Below are positions 10,984 to 21,046 of a stretch of DNA of 64,000 nucleotides, one piece after another. A program made the translations under genes and the position numbers. Position 1 is the stretch's first letter. Each line of letters starts with the position of its first letter. Source of the stretch: Ipomoea triloba (taxonomy: Eukaryota; Streptophyta; Magnoliopsida; Solanales; Convolvulaceae). Under the pieces are notes generated by a model, which was given only the letters and a program-made list of their open reading frames with translations, made no database searches and was not told the origin of the DNA. The stretch spans positions 19,433,141-19,497,140 of the forward strand of contig NC_044929.1 in NCBI RefSeq assembly GCF_003576645.1, in the 5' to 3' direction.

Positions 10984-13045
10984 TATTTATAATCAAGATA
11001 CTTGCAATAATGTTGAATAATAAAAATATTGACTATTATAATAGAAAAAAAATATGGAGTAATATTTTAAGTAAATAATAAAACAAATTATTATTGTATT
11101 TATAACGTGGAATTATCATAATATTTCTGAGTATATATAATACTAGCCGGATTTGTCGTTCATAGATCATGTTTGATTTGAATAGTCTAAAATAAGGATT
11201 ATTTTCAATTTTGGTGGCTGTCAAGCTTGAGGCTCAAGAGTCGAGGCTAAATTCATAGCTTTTTCCAAGTGATAAGATTTCTTCACATTTGTTTGGATTG
11301 TTGGTCTTTAGGGTCTTTGACTAAAATGAAAACATTTGTTGAGATTTGTACACAAAATAAAATTATTTTAAATTTTGGATTATAATGGAGAAAATTTGTT
11401 CTTAAAGCAGTTGAGTCAATGCTTTAGTTTGAGTGAACTTGTATTAAAAAAACACAGCATTTAATTTAAAATGTAATTTATTTATAAGAATTCAACATAA
11501 ATCTCGTTTTGCCAAAGACCTTGTGATCTGGTGACACTCAATTTATACTCTCACATGGAAGCGAGTGGGTTCGAGTCTCAGTGAACTCTTTGACCTTCAG
11601 TAGTTTACTTTCTTGTGATCTAGTGGCACTCAGTTTACACTCCACATGGAAGGGAGTGTGGACTCTTTGACCTTCAGTAGTTTACTTGAGAAAGTAGCTA
11701 TGAACAGTGTTTATTAGATCACATTTTTTGTACTAAAAAAATGCATACTTCGGCATGTTTGCGATTTGTATTCGCAAGGAGATCATATTTCTTACGAAAT
11801 ATATATACATTTAAAAAATATTAAGAAATGCATACTTCAACATGTTTGAAATTTGTATTCGCAAATAAAAGTGGGTAAGAAATTACTAAGAATACAAATT
11901 AATTAACTAATTAATACCAATTAAATAGGCTTTAAAAATGAGTATTTCTATTGCAAATTAAAGAGAATAATCTATTGTGTGGAATTAACTCTTTGTGCTT
12001 AATTAGTTGAGAAAGTAATTATGAATAGATACTACATTCTAATAGAGTCAATAGTACTCAAAAAAAAAAATCTATTGTAAGTGTGAAATTCTATTCTTTA
12101 TTGTAAAGCCAAACCAAACATTAAAATATATCTCTTTCTGATATTCTATTGTCAATATATTTTACGAACCACGTAAAAATAATAATTACTATTCTGGTCA
12201 CGATGTCACACATGAGATTATTAAGATTATATATTTAATGTAATTTATTACACATCAACAGAATTCAAGCTATTACACATCAATAAAATTAATCTTATTT
12301 GACCACCATTAATTGTTTAATTTGATTAAACAATCAATATATAATTAAACAATCAATATATAATTATTTGATTTATTAACTTTTTTAACCACTATTAATT
12401 GTTTAATTTGATTAAACAATCAATATATAATTATTTGATTTATTAACTTTTTATAATAGTTTATTATTTGATTTATGGGAAAATGACACTTTTTCCTCCT
12501 ATGTTATGTGCATATAGCACTTTTTCCCCTTATGTTATTAAAGTGTCAGTTTTTCCCCCTAAAATATTAAATTGACATTTTTACCCTTAAAAATAATTAT
12601 TTCATTATTTTTATTCTCTAACAAATTATTACTTATATGTATGGATGATCACGATTCGGTTCGAACCTAACCAAACACGGTAGCAATCATACTGAAATAG
12701 TATGGACGGTTCGGGTTACGATTCAGAACCGAAAAAATAAAATTAAATAATTGTTGAATCGGAACTGAACCACAGTCATATATAGTGAAAATGATCATAC
12801 ACTTATTTGATAAATCAGTACGGTTCTGTTCCAATTTCGATTTTGAACCGCCAATTAAAACTTATTTATTTATTTTTATAATTTTATTTCTTATTTAAAA
12901 TAGTCTAAATTTAACAATTATTTATTTTATTTTTTCGATTCTGAATCGTAACCGTCCATACTTTTTAAGTTCAATTGTTACGGTGTTCGATTAGGTTCGT
13001 ATCTAACCGTAATCTTCCATACATATTAGTAATATAATTGCTTGG
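10816..13045. repeat. Local repeat unit B, copy 1
   Basis: About 2.23 kb is repeated at 13874-16117, and its first 580 bp at 13046-13627. It contains SINE fragments (about 11515-11725 and 11980-12070) and the left part of a foldback MULE starting at 12477. That MULE copy is broken off inside its right arm at 13045. Confidence 0.85.
11515..12070. repeat. SINE fragments (unit B, copy 1)
   Basis: Two adjacent tRNA-like 5' parts (GGTTCGAGTCTC box-B-like motif near 11570) are followed by GAGAAAGTAGCTATGAACAG. A 3' part at 11980-12070 ends in TAATAGAGTCAATAGTACTC plus poly(A). This is the same SINE family as the intact copy at 30231-30380. The equivalent region recurs at about 14578-15133. Confidence 0.6.
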
Positions 13046-13620
13046 AGAATTTAGTATTAATATACAAAATTTATATATTTAGAAACTAAACTAAAAGTAT
13101 TATTAAACACACAAAAATCAAATTTAAAACAATTAAAAAATAATAATAAAAAATAAACAAAGAAAAAGAGTTGGTTTGACCAATGAATATTAAGTAGGAT
13201 GGGACAGAAGGAGTATTTATAATCAAGATACTTGCAATAATGTTGAATAATAAAAATATTGACTATTATAATAGAAAAAAAATATGGAGTAATATTTTAA
13301 GTAAATAATAAAACAAATTATTATTGTATTTATAACGTGGAATTATCATAATATTTCTGAGTATATATAATACTAGCCGGATTTGTCGTTCATAGATCAT
13401 GTTTGATTTGAATAGTCTAAAATAAGGATTATTTTCAATTTTGGTGGCTGTCAAGCTTGAGGCTCAAGAGTCGAGGCTAAATTCATAGCTTTTTCCAAGT
13501 GATAAGATTTCTTCACATTTGTTTGGATTGTTGGTCTTTAGGGTCTTTGACTAAAATGAAAACATTTGTTGAGATTTGTACACAAAATAAAATTATTTTA
13601 AATTTTGGATTATAATGGAG

Positions 13621-13673
<53 letters not shown>

Positions 13674-13873
13674 AGTTTGTTTATATATGAAATAGACAAT
13701 GTAGCTAGATGACAAATATTTAACAACTATTGAGGATTTACAAGATTCAAATACAAGCCAATTACGAGAGAGAACAATGTCCTGACATAATAAATACTCC
13801 CTCCATTCCATGTGTCTGGTTCAGTTAACGAGGCTTGATTGAAGTTATTTTTAATTCATTTTTTTATAATATT
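13046..13873. repeat. Truncated B start, poly(T), then truncated A end
   Basis: 13046-13627 repeats the start of unit B and breaks at a GAGAAAATTT site. A run of about 50 T follows, then 13672-13873 repeats the last 200 bp of unit A. Both truncation points meet the poly(T), which suggests slippage, unequal exchange or mis-assembly. Confidence 0.75.
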
Positions 13874-16117
13874 AAATTTAGTATTAATATACAAAATTTA
13901 TATATTTAGAAACTAAACTAAAAGTATTATTAAACACACAAAAAATCAAATTTAAAACAATTAAAAAATAATAATAAAAAATAAACAAAGAAAAAAGAGT
14001 TGGTTTGACCAATGAATATTAAGTAGGATGGGACAGAAGGAGTATTTATAATCAAGATACTTGCAATAATGTTGAATAATAAAAATATTGACTATTATAA
14101 ATAGAAAAAAAAATATGGAGTAATATTTTAAGTAAATAATAAAACAAATTATTATTGTATTTATAACGTGGAATTATCATAATATTTCTGAGTATATATA
14201 ATACTAGGCCGGATTTGTCGTTCATAGATCATGTTTGATTTGAATAGTCTAAAATAAGGATTATTTTCAATTTTGGTGGCTGTCAAGCTTGAGGCTCAAG
14301 AGTCGAGGCTAAATTCATAGCTTTTTTCCAAGTGATAAGATTTCTTCACATTTGTTTGGATTGTTGGTCTTTAGGGTCTTTGACTAAAATGAAAACATTT
14401 GTTGAGATTTGTACACAAAATAAAATTATTTTAAATTTTGGATTATAATGGAGAAAATTTGTTCTTAAAGCAGTTGAGTCAATGCTTTAGTTTGAGTGAA
14501 CTTGTATTAAAAAAACACAGCATTTAATTTAAAATGTAATTTATTTATAAGAATTCAACATAAATCTCGTTTTGCCAAAGACCTTGTGATCTGGTGACAC
14601 TCAATTTATACTCTCACATGGAAGCGAGTGGGTTCGAGTCTCAGTGAACTCTTTGACCTTCAGTAGTTTACTTTCTTGTGATCTAGTGGCACTCAGTTTA
14701 CACTCCACATGGAAGGGAGTGTGGACTCTTTGACCTTCAGTAGTTTACTTGAGAAAGTAGCTATGAACAGTGTTTATTAGATCACATTTTTTGTACTAAA
14801 AAAATGCATACTTCGGCATGTTTGCGATTTGTATTCGCAAGGAGATCATATTTCTTACGAAATATATATACATTTAAAAAATATTAAGAAATGCATACTT
14901 CAACATGTTTGAAATTTGTATTCGCAAATAAAAGTGGGTAAGAAATTACTAAGAATACAAATTAATTAACTAATTAATACCAATTAAATAGGCTTTAAAA
15001 ATGAGTATTTCTATTGCAAATTAAAGAGAATAATCTATTGTGTGGAATTAACTCTTTGTGCTTAATTAGTTGAGAAAGTAATTATGAATAGATACTACAT
15101 TCTAATAGAGTCAATAGTACTCAAAAAAAAAAATCTATTGTAAGTGTGAAATTCTATTCTTTATTGTAAAGCCAAACCAAACATTAAAATATATCTCTTT
15201 CTGATATTCTATTGTCAATATATTTTACGAACCACGTAAAAATAATAATTACTATTCTGGTCACGATGTCACACATGAGATTATTAAGATTATATATTTA
15301 ATGTAATTTATTACACATCAACAGAATTCAAGCTATTACACATCAATAAAAATTAATCTTATTTGACCACCATTAATTGTTTAATTTGATTAAACAATCA
15401 ATATATAAATTAAACAATCAATATATAATTATTTGATTTATTAACTTTTTTAACCACTATTAATTGTTTAATTTGATTAAACAATCAATATATAATTATT
15501 TGATTTATTAACTTTTTATAATAGTTTATTATTTGATTTATGGGAAAATGACACTTTTTCCTCCTATGTTATGTGCATATAGCACTTTTTCCCCTTATGT
15601 TATTAAAGTGTCAGTTTTTCCCCCTAAAATATTAAATTGACATTTTTACCCTTAAAAATAATTATTTCATTATTTTTATTCTCTAACAAATTATTACTTA
15701 TATGTATGGATGATCACGATTCGGTTCGAACCTAACCAAACACGGTAGCAATCATACTGAAATAGTATGGACGGTTCGGGTTACGATTCAGAACCGAAAA
15801 AATAAAATTAAATAATTGTTGAATCGGAACTGAACCACAGTCATATATAGTGAAAATGATCATACACTTATTTGATAAATCAGTACGGTTCTGTTCCAAT
15901 TTCGATTTTGAACCGCCAATTAAAACTTATTTATTTATTTTTATAATTTTATTTCTTATTTAAAAATAGTCTAAATTTAACAATTATTTTATTTTATTTT
16001 TTCGATTCTGAATCGTAACCGTCCATACTTTTTAAGTTCAATTGTTACGGTGTTCGATTAGGTTCGTATCTAACCGTAATCTTCCATACATATTAGTAAT
16101 ATAATTGCTTGGAGAAT
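13874..16117. repeat. Local repeat unit B, copy 2
   Basis: Near-identical to 10816-13045, but this copy continues through the complete right arm of the foldback MULE. It includes a complete Stowaway MITE (13797-14042, overlapping the junction). Confidence 0.8.
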
Positions 16118-16285
16118 AAAAATAAATGAAATAGTTATTTTTAAGGACAAAAATGTCAATTTAACATTTCAGGGGAAAAAACTACCACTTTTAAAATAAC
16201 TGAGGGGGAAAAACTGCCACTTTAATAACTTAGGGGGAAAAGTGCTATATGCACATAACTTAGAGGGAAAAAGTGCCATTTTTTC
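15542..16285. mobile_element. Foldback MULE-type MITE with 9-bp target duplication
   Basis: This 744-bp element has arms of roughly 300 bp that are inverted copies of each other. Ends read GGGAAAATGACACTTTTTCC and, inverted, GAAAAAATGGCACTTTTTCC. It is flanked by the 9-bp direct repeat TTGATTTAT (15533-15541 and 16286-16294). A 9-bp duplication with long inverted repeats is diagnostic of Mutator-like elements. No transposase frame is present, so it is non-autonomous. Confidence 0.8.
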
Positions 16286-16295
16286 TTGATTTATT

Positions 16296-16740
16296 AACTT
16301 TTTATAATAGTGTATTGCTTCTAGAATTCAAAAAAAAAATTGATCACAACAACGTTTTTCTATCAGCTTTTTAAAAAATAAGTTAGGTGAGGAGCTATGA
16401 ACCAATTCACTGAACATTTTTCTACAACTAGAAAAGACTATTAACTAGTCAAACCTTGTAGTTAATACTATTAACTACTCAAATCTTGTGGCTGATACTA
16501 TTAATTAGTCAAACCTAGTAACCCCAAACATAATTAACACTCAGCAAAATGTATGCCCTTTTGCGCACCATTATGTGAAACAAAAACACCTTAGTTATAT
16601 TACCACTTGAAAACAGTAGTCTCCCATCCACCAAGAAAATACAGAATCAAGATACAAACGAAATGAGAAAAAACAACTTGGAATTGGGATTCATGCAGGC
16701 AGCCTCTAACATTATATAATTAATTCATAGTTACTACATA
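16296..16740. other. 3' flank of the cupin gene
   Basis: No gene. A short three-fold repeat with period of about 36 bp (ACTATTAACTAGTCAAACC-type) lies at about 16430-16525. The stretch 16560-16740 is probably the 3' UTR and terminator region of the cupin gene. Confidence 0.4.
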
Positions 16741-19037
16741 CTACATAGACTCTGGTGGTGCGGCATAGGCGGAGGGCAAGATGGCACGCCCACGTTGAGC
16801 CTCAACAATCTCCTCAACCCTCTCCTCGCTCAATCCAAGACCCGCTGCTAACTCCGGCCCTTTCAACAACTGCATCACTGAACCCTCGCCCACCAAGAAC
16901 TGCGGCTGGTTGTCCTTGGCCGAGGTGGTGAACCCGAAGAACACGAACGGCCCGTTCCTCGACGCTATCTGGCAGAACGGGAAGAAACGCGGCACCCAAA
17001 ACATGTCTCCTTGGCGTACCTGCGCATTCATGGCTAGCGTCCCGTTAGGGTACACCACCTCAACTTCTCCCGTCCCTTCCAACACTATACCATACTCTAT
17101 TGCCCTAGGATTTACATGCGGCGCCATCATCGATCCCTGCATTATATTTCAAACCATGCATATATAATCATTTCAGGTAGATTATATATATTTACATGCG
17201 CATTATATTTCAAACCATGCATATATAATCATTTCAGGTAGATTATATATATTTACATGCGCCAAGGACCTTGTGGTGCAGTGACACAAATCGAGAAGTT
17301 GTGAGTTCAGATCAGCCTCAGTGGAGGCAATTGTAACTATACTCTTATTGAAAAGATACTGCATTATACCGCCGATGAGATTGACTAGATAAACAGTTAA
17401 GTTGTTTCTGGAGGTTGTGATTGACTAGATAAACAGATAAGTTGTTTCCTGAGGGGTTGTGAGTTGAGCCTGAGTGGAGGCAATAGTAACTCGATCTACT
17501 CTTATTGAAAAGATTAGAGCAGTGTAATAGAGTGAGTACCGCTTTGAGATTGACTAGATAAACAGTAACGTCGGGGATTTTGAGAGGGGGATAATCGTTT
17601 TCGTCAACAGCCAAGCTCCACCCATAGTCGTTACTGAAATCGGGATCTCTGTCGAAGATATTGTAAGAATCTGGAGCACCATCATCTCCATCGTCCTTGT
17701 TGCTGAAGAAGGGATTGGTGAACAGTTTCCTGATGAACAGCCATGGCCAATAATGCTGCTGCTGTTCCGCTACTTCACCCACAGCCACCGCATCAGTAGA
17801 ATAATAATGCACAATTCTCTTGAGGTGAAGGTCCAAGAAACGGGGTGTAGTGTAATTGGGGTTTGTTAAAGACACGATTGGACCCGACACTTTGGTGCCC
17901 ACAACTTCCGAAATCTCTGTCATTGAAACCTGTATGTATGTATGTATGTATGTTGTGTTATATATGTTACAGGAACGTACAGTACTGTACTCCATAATTA
18001 TACTGATAGATCAAACTAAAGCGGCATGCAATATGATGCTAAACCAATCAAGAAGAATATATATATAGAAGATTATGAAAATATATAGTATATAATTGTA
18101 AAGATGACTCACATTCAATGCGGTTGATAGCGTGTAAGGATCAAAGCCGGCAAGAACAGATGTAGGATGCATGCCGCCACCAATGAAGAAAGACTGGAAT
18201 TTGAGAAATTAGTCATTTTCTTAGAAAAATGAAAAATAAAAATTTGATTACTAAAACATGAAAAATGATTCTCCATGAGCTATTAAACTAATTCTCGAAA
18301 GACACGGATAATCAGTAGATCCAGTAGTCTGGTAAGACGAGCAGAGCATTTCTCGAGAAATACAAAACTAACTGGAGAAATATAATGAAAAAGTAATTGT
18401 ACCTGGAAAGTATCTGCCCCTCTGAAGTCAGACTGAGAGGTGTGAACAATGGTGCAAATGATATGGAGTCTCTGCCCTTGTGCTGTGTTCTCCACATAGA
18501 AAGCAGAGCCGGCTTCAATTGTGTAGATATCTCCGGATTTCACTTTCCTTTCTGCCAATTCATCCTTATACACATGTCCAATCCTTGCTTCCCCTGTATG
18601 TAGTATGTATTATATATGTATGTAACATCAATAATTGCATCTATCTAATACTCCATCCTTCTTTAGCCACTAGCTATAGCTAGATGTCAATGTTCGTTAA
18701 GCATATATAATAATAATAATATATAATTTCAATTTCCGACCGACCGACCTTGGTTAATGTAGAGGACGAGGTGGGAATCAAGGTACTGAGGAATGAGCAA
18801 GCTTTGAGGCTCCATAGTGATGAACCCAATATGCAACAATCTTCCACTACTACCTCTCACCACTTTGATTTCTCCAGATTCGGTTCTCACCACCTCTTTC
18901 GCTTCATGCAAAATGAACATCTTTTTATGCCCCCCACTTCTCTCTTCTCCTTCAAACTCTCTTCTTCCACTCGCACAATAAGCGACCAAAACCAGCACCA
19001 GCACCAACACCAACACACTCATCTGCTGCTTCCCCAT
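16741..19037 (-). CDS. Vicilin-like cupin protein (7S-type seed storage relative), 5 exons
   Basis: Coding exons are 18749-19037, 18403-18593, 18113-18193, 17540-17929 and 16741-17136. Phases close to a 448-aa protein. Residues 1-22 form a signal peptide (repeated LVLVLV core, then AYCASG). An N-terminal cupin domain (about residues 40-180) has HLVLYINQGEARIGHV and GSAFYVENTA-type strands. The C-terminal cupin (about 290-440) contains GSMMAPHVNPRA and FWVPRFFPFCQIASR. These match the plant vicilin-like group that includes At2g28490 (about 510 aa). The likely role is seed storage or a related secretory or vacuolar cupin; no enzymatic activity is implied. Intron 4 is built of SINE-like sequence (see findings). 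A CATGCATG RY motif lies about 125 bp upstream of the ATG. The family call is firm; the exact physiological role is inferred. Confidence 0.88.
17140..17261. repeat. 61-bp tandem duplication at the intron 4 acceptor
   Basis: Two adjacent near-perfect 61-bp copies (17140-17200, 17201-17261) start at the acceptor of cupin intron 4. The true acceptor reads ATAATGCAG on the minus strand. The duplicate reads ATAATGCG and has no AG there. Confidence 0.8.
17262..17547. repeat. SINE-derived units inside cupin intron 4
   Basis: 17262-17378 looks like a SINE (CCTTGTGGTGCAGTGACAC start, CAGCCTCAGTGGAGGCAATT middle, ACTGCATTATA end). 17437-17540 is a second, partial copy ending TGTAATAGAGTGAGTA. Each is followed by the 18-mer GATTGACTAGATAAACAG, which also forms the end of exon 4 (copies at 17379-17396, 17419-17436 and 17548-17565). 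Confidence 0.6.
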
Positions 19038-19160
19038 TTTTCACTTACTCTGCAGATCAGATTTGCTTTTCCTCCCTTTAATTTGTTGGGTGTGGAAGGT
19101 TGAAACGGTGATGAGTGATGAGCAGAGGTTTATGCAGAGCTGGGGGAGACAGGTGTAAGC

Positions 19161-19168
19161 CATGCATG
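19161..19168. promoter_or_regulatory. RY (legumin-box) motif upstream of the cupin gene
   Basis: CATGCATG lies about 125 bp upstream of the cupin ATG. RY motifs (CATGCA) are bound by B3 factors such as ABI3/FUS3 and typify seed-storage promoters. Placement next to a vicilin-like gene makes it credible. Function is not shown. Confidence 0.5.
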
Positions 19169-19874
19169 ATTTGCAACCCATGCTGGCGCTTTCTAGTGTA
19201 GACACACACATCACTGCCGTACCAACCCCAACTTCAATTCCTCTTTTATTTTGTTTGCCTGTGCTATATTACATTTCGCCCTTTTTCCCTTTCGTACTTA
19301 CATTGCTTTAATTTGTTGTGCAAATTCTAAGGTACTATGAACAGTATTCACACTATATCAAACACCAAGGAGGTTTAAATTGCAGCTCCCTTAGCTTAAT
19401 ACAACCCACTTTATTTGAATTCTATCTCCTTAAAATGAGATATAACCCAACAAATCAAATAACAAAATACTTTATATAACACAAATAGCATTCTTTTTGC
19501 GTGTATCAGTGTATGTGTCTAGTTACCCACGTAATCATTTGCCGTATATATGTGCTACTTTCGCACATAATCATGTGTTGGATGTTAAATGCGTGAAGTA
19601 AGTGGAGAATTGTCTAATTTTCTGAAGAACTTCAGAAACTCTATAATTTGCAAATATGCCTATTACTCTATAGGATCGAGAGTAAAGACTGAATGCTATA
19701 TACAAACGAATTTTGAAGAGCTGACCACTATGCAGCATTCCTAATTTCAACGACTATAAGTACCCCTTTCCTGCAAAATTCATACCCCCAACTAGGCATT
19801 CAAAATTGCCAATTTTTTTTGCAGTTCACATATTGAATGAATTATTTTCGTAAGAAACTGATTGAAAACAGCAA
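19169..19874. other. Intergenic between the cupin and tRNA ligase genes
   Basis: About 0.7 kb with no gene. The part near 19170-19300 is the cupin promoter. The part near 19700-19874 is the probable 3' UTR of the tRNA ligase gene. Confidence 0.45.
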
Positions 19875-21014
19875 TCAATAGAATTGAATGACTCCTGTTA
19901 TTGCGATGGGTGGCTCAATCTCTACACGCTTGGCCTTTCCTTCTTGAAGTAATTGCGGTAGTGAATTGGCTTCTACAGGCGCAGTTCCTTTGCTGGTCCA
20001 TAATGTCACGTGAGACCATTCATTTTTAGAGTGAATCTTTTCACCATTAATAGAGCCAATGCAAGCTTCAAGTGCAGCCACCCTTTCAGAGAATAATAGA
20101 GCCGTTATTTCTACAGGCACCTGTTGATGAAGAAAGGGAGCAAAACTTGCAAGAGCTGCCACACTGTGACTTCCTTTATGAGCAAGTGTCACGTGAGCCT
20201 TTTGAAGGCGGCTTTCCAAGTTTTTGTCCTTAAGAAAAGATCCGGCTTCAGAGTCTTTCTTACCCAACTGTCCAAATTGTTAATCAGATCGTTAGATGAA
20301 AAGTTTAGCCTCCCAAACTGTGGATTGTGATGTGTATAAGAGATTTGCTACTAGTAGATATGATTCAATTTGCAGAAATATTGTGTTTGTTGGCCTAACT
20401 TATCTTGGAGCTCATCTACTCTAAAAAGAAGAAGCTCAACCAAACAATAAAAATCACAGTGGCATTTCAGGCCAGATAACAAGATGCAACCTCTTTTTCA
20501 AGGAGTACTAGATAAAAGCTGTTTAGAAAAACCTCTGTTTGACTGGGCCAAACAAGCTAGGTAACACATATGTATAAACAGATGGAAACATTGTAACAGG
20601 CAATGCAGATAGAGAAGTGAAGAGGGGGGAAAACAAGCTTACATTATCAAGAAGACTTTGGATTTCTGTAACAGGCAAGCTGACGGCAGCAAACACAATT
20701 GTTCCAAGCTTCCTCTTCTCAATTGCTGGTGTCTCACCCGTAGCAATAGACCTCAGTTGTTCCAATACTTGTTTAACAGCAAATTCAAATGGAACCTGAA
20801 AAGTGTGGAGCACAATATTACATGACACCAACTAGACGGAAGCAAGACTTTGGCAGTGGTAAGAGCAGACTCAACACCATGATCTTATGCATATTGAGCT
20901 TCCTTGGCTCTATATTCTTCTTGTTTTAAAGGATTGGTGCTAAATTGTTTGATTCAAACAGTCACTTCTATCAACACTGTTTCCCTAAATGTGGAAGGGG
21001 GGGGGGGGGGGGGN

Positions 21015-21046
<32 letters not shown>

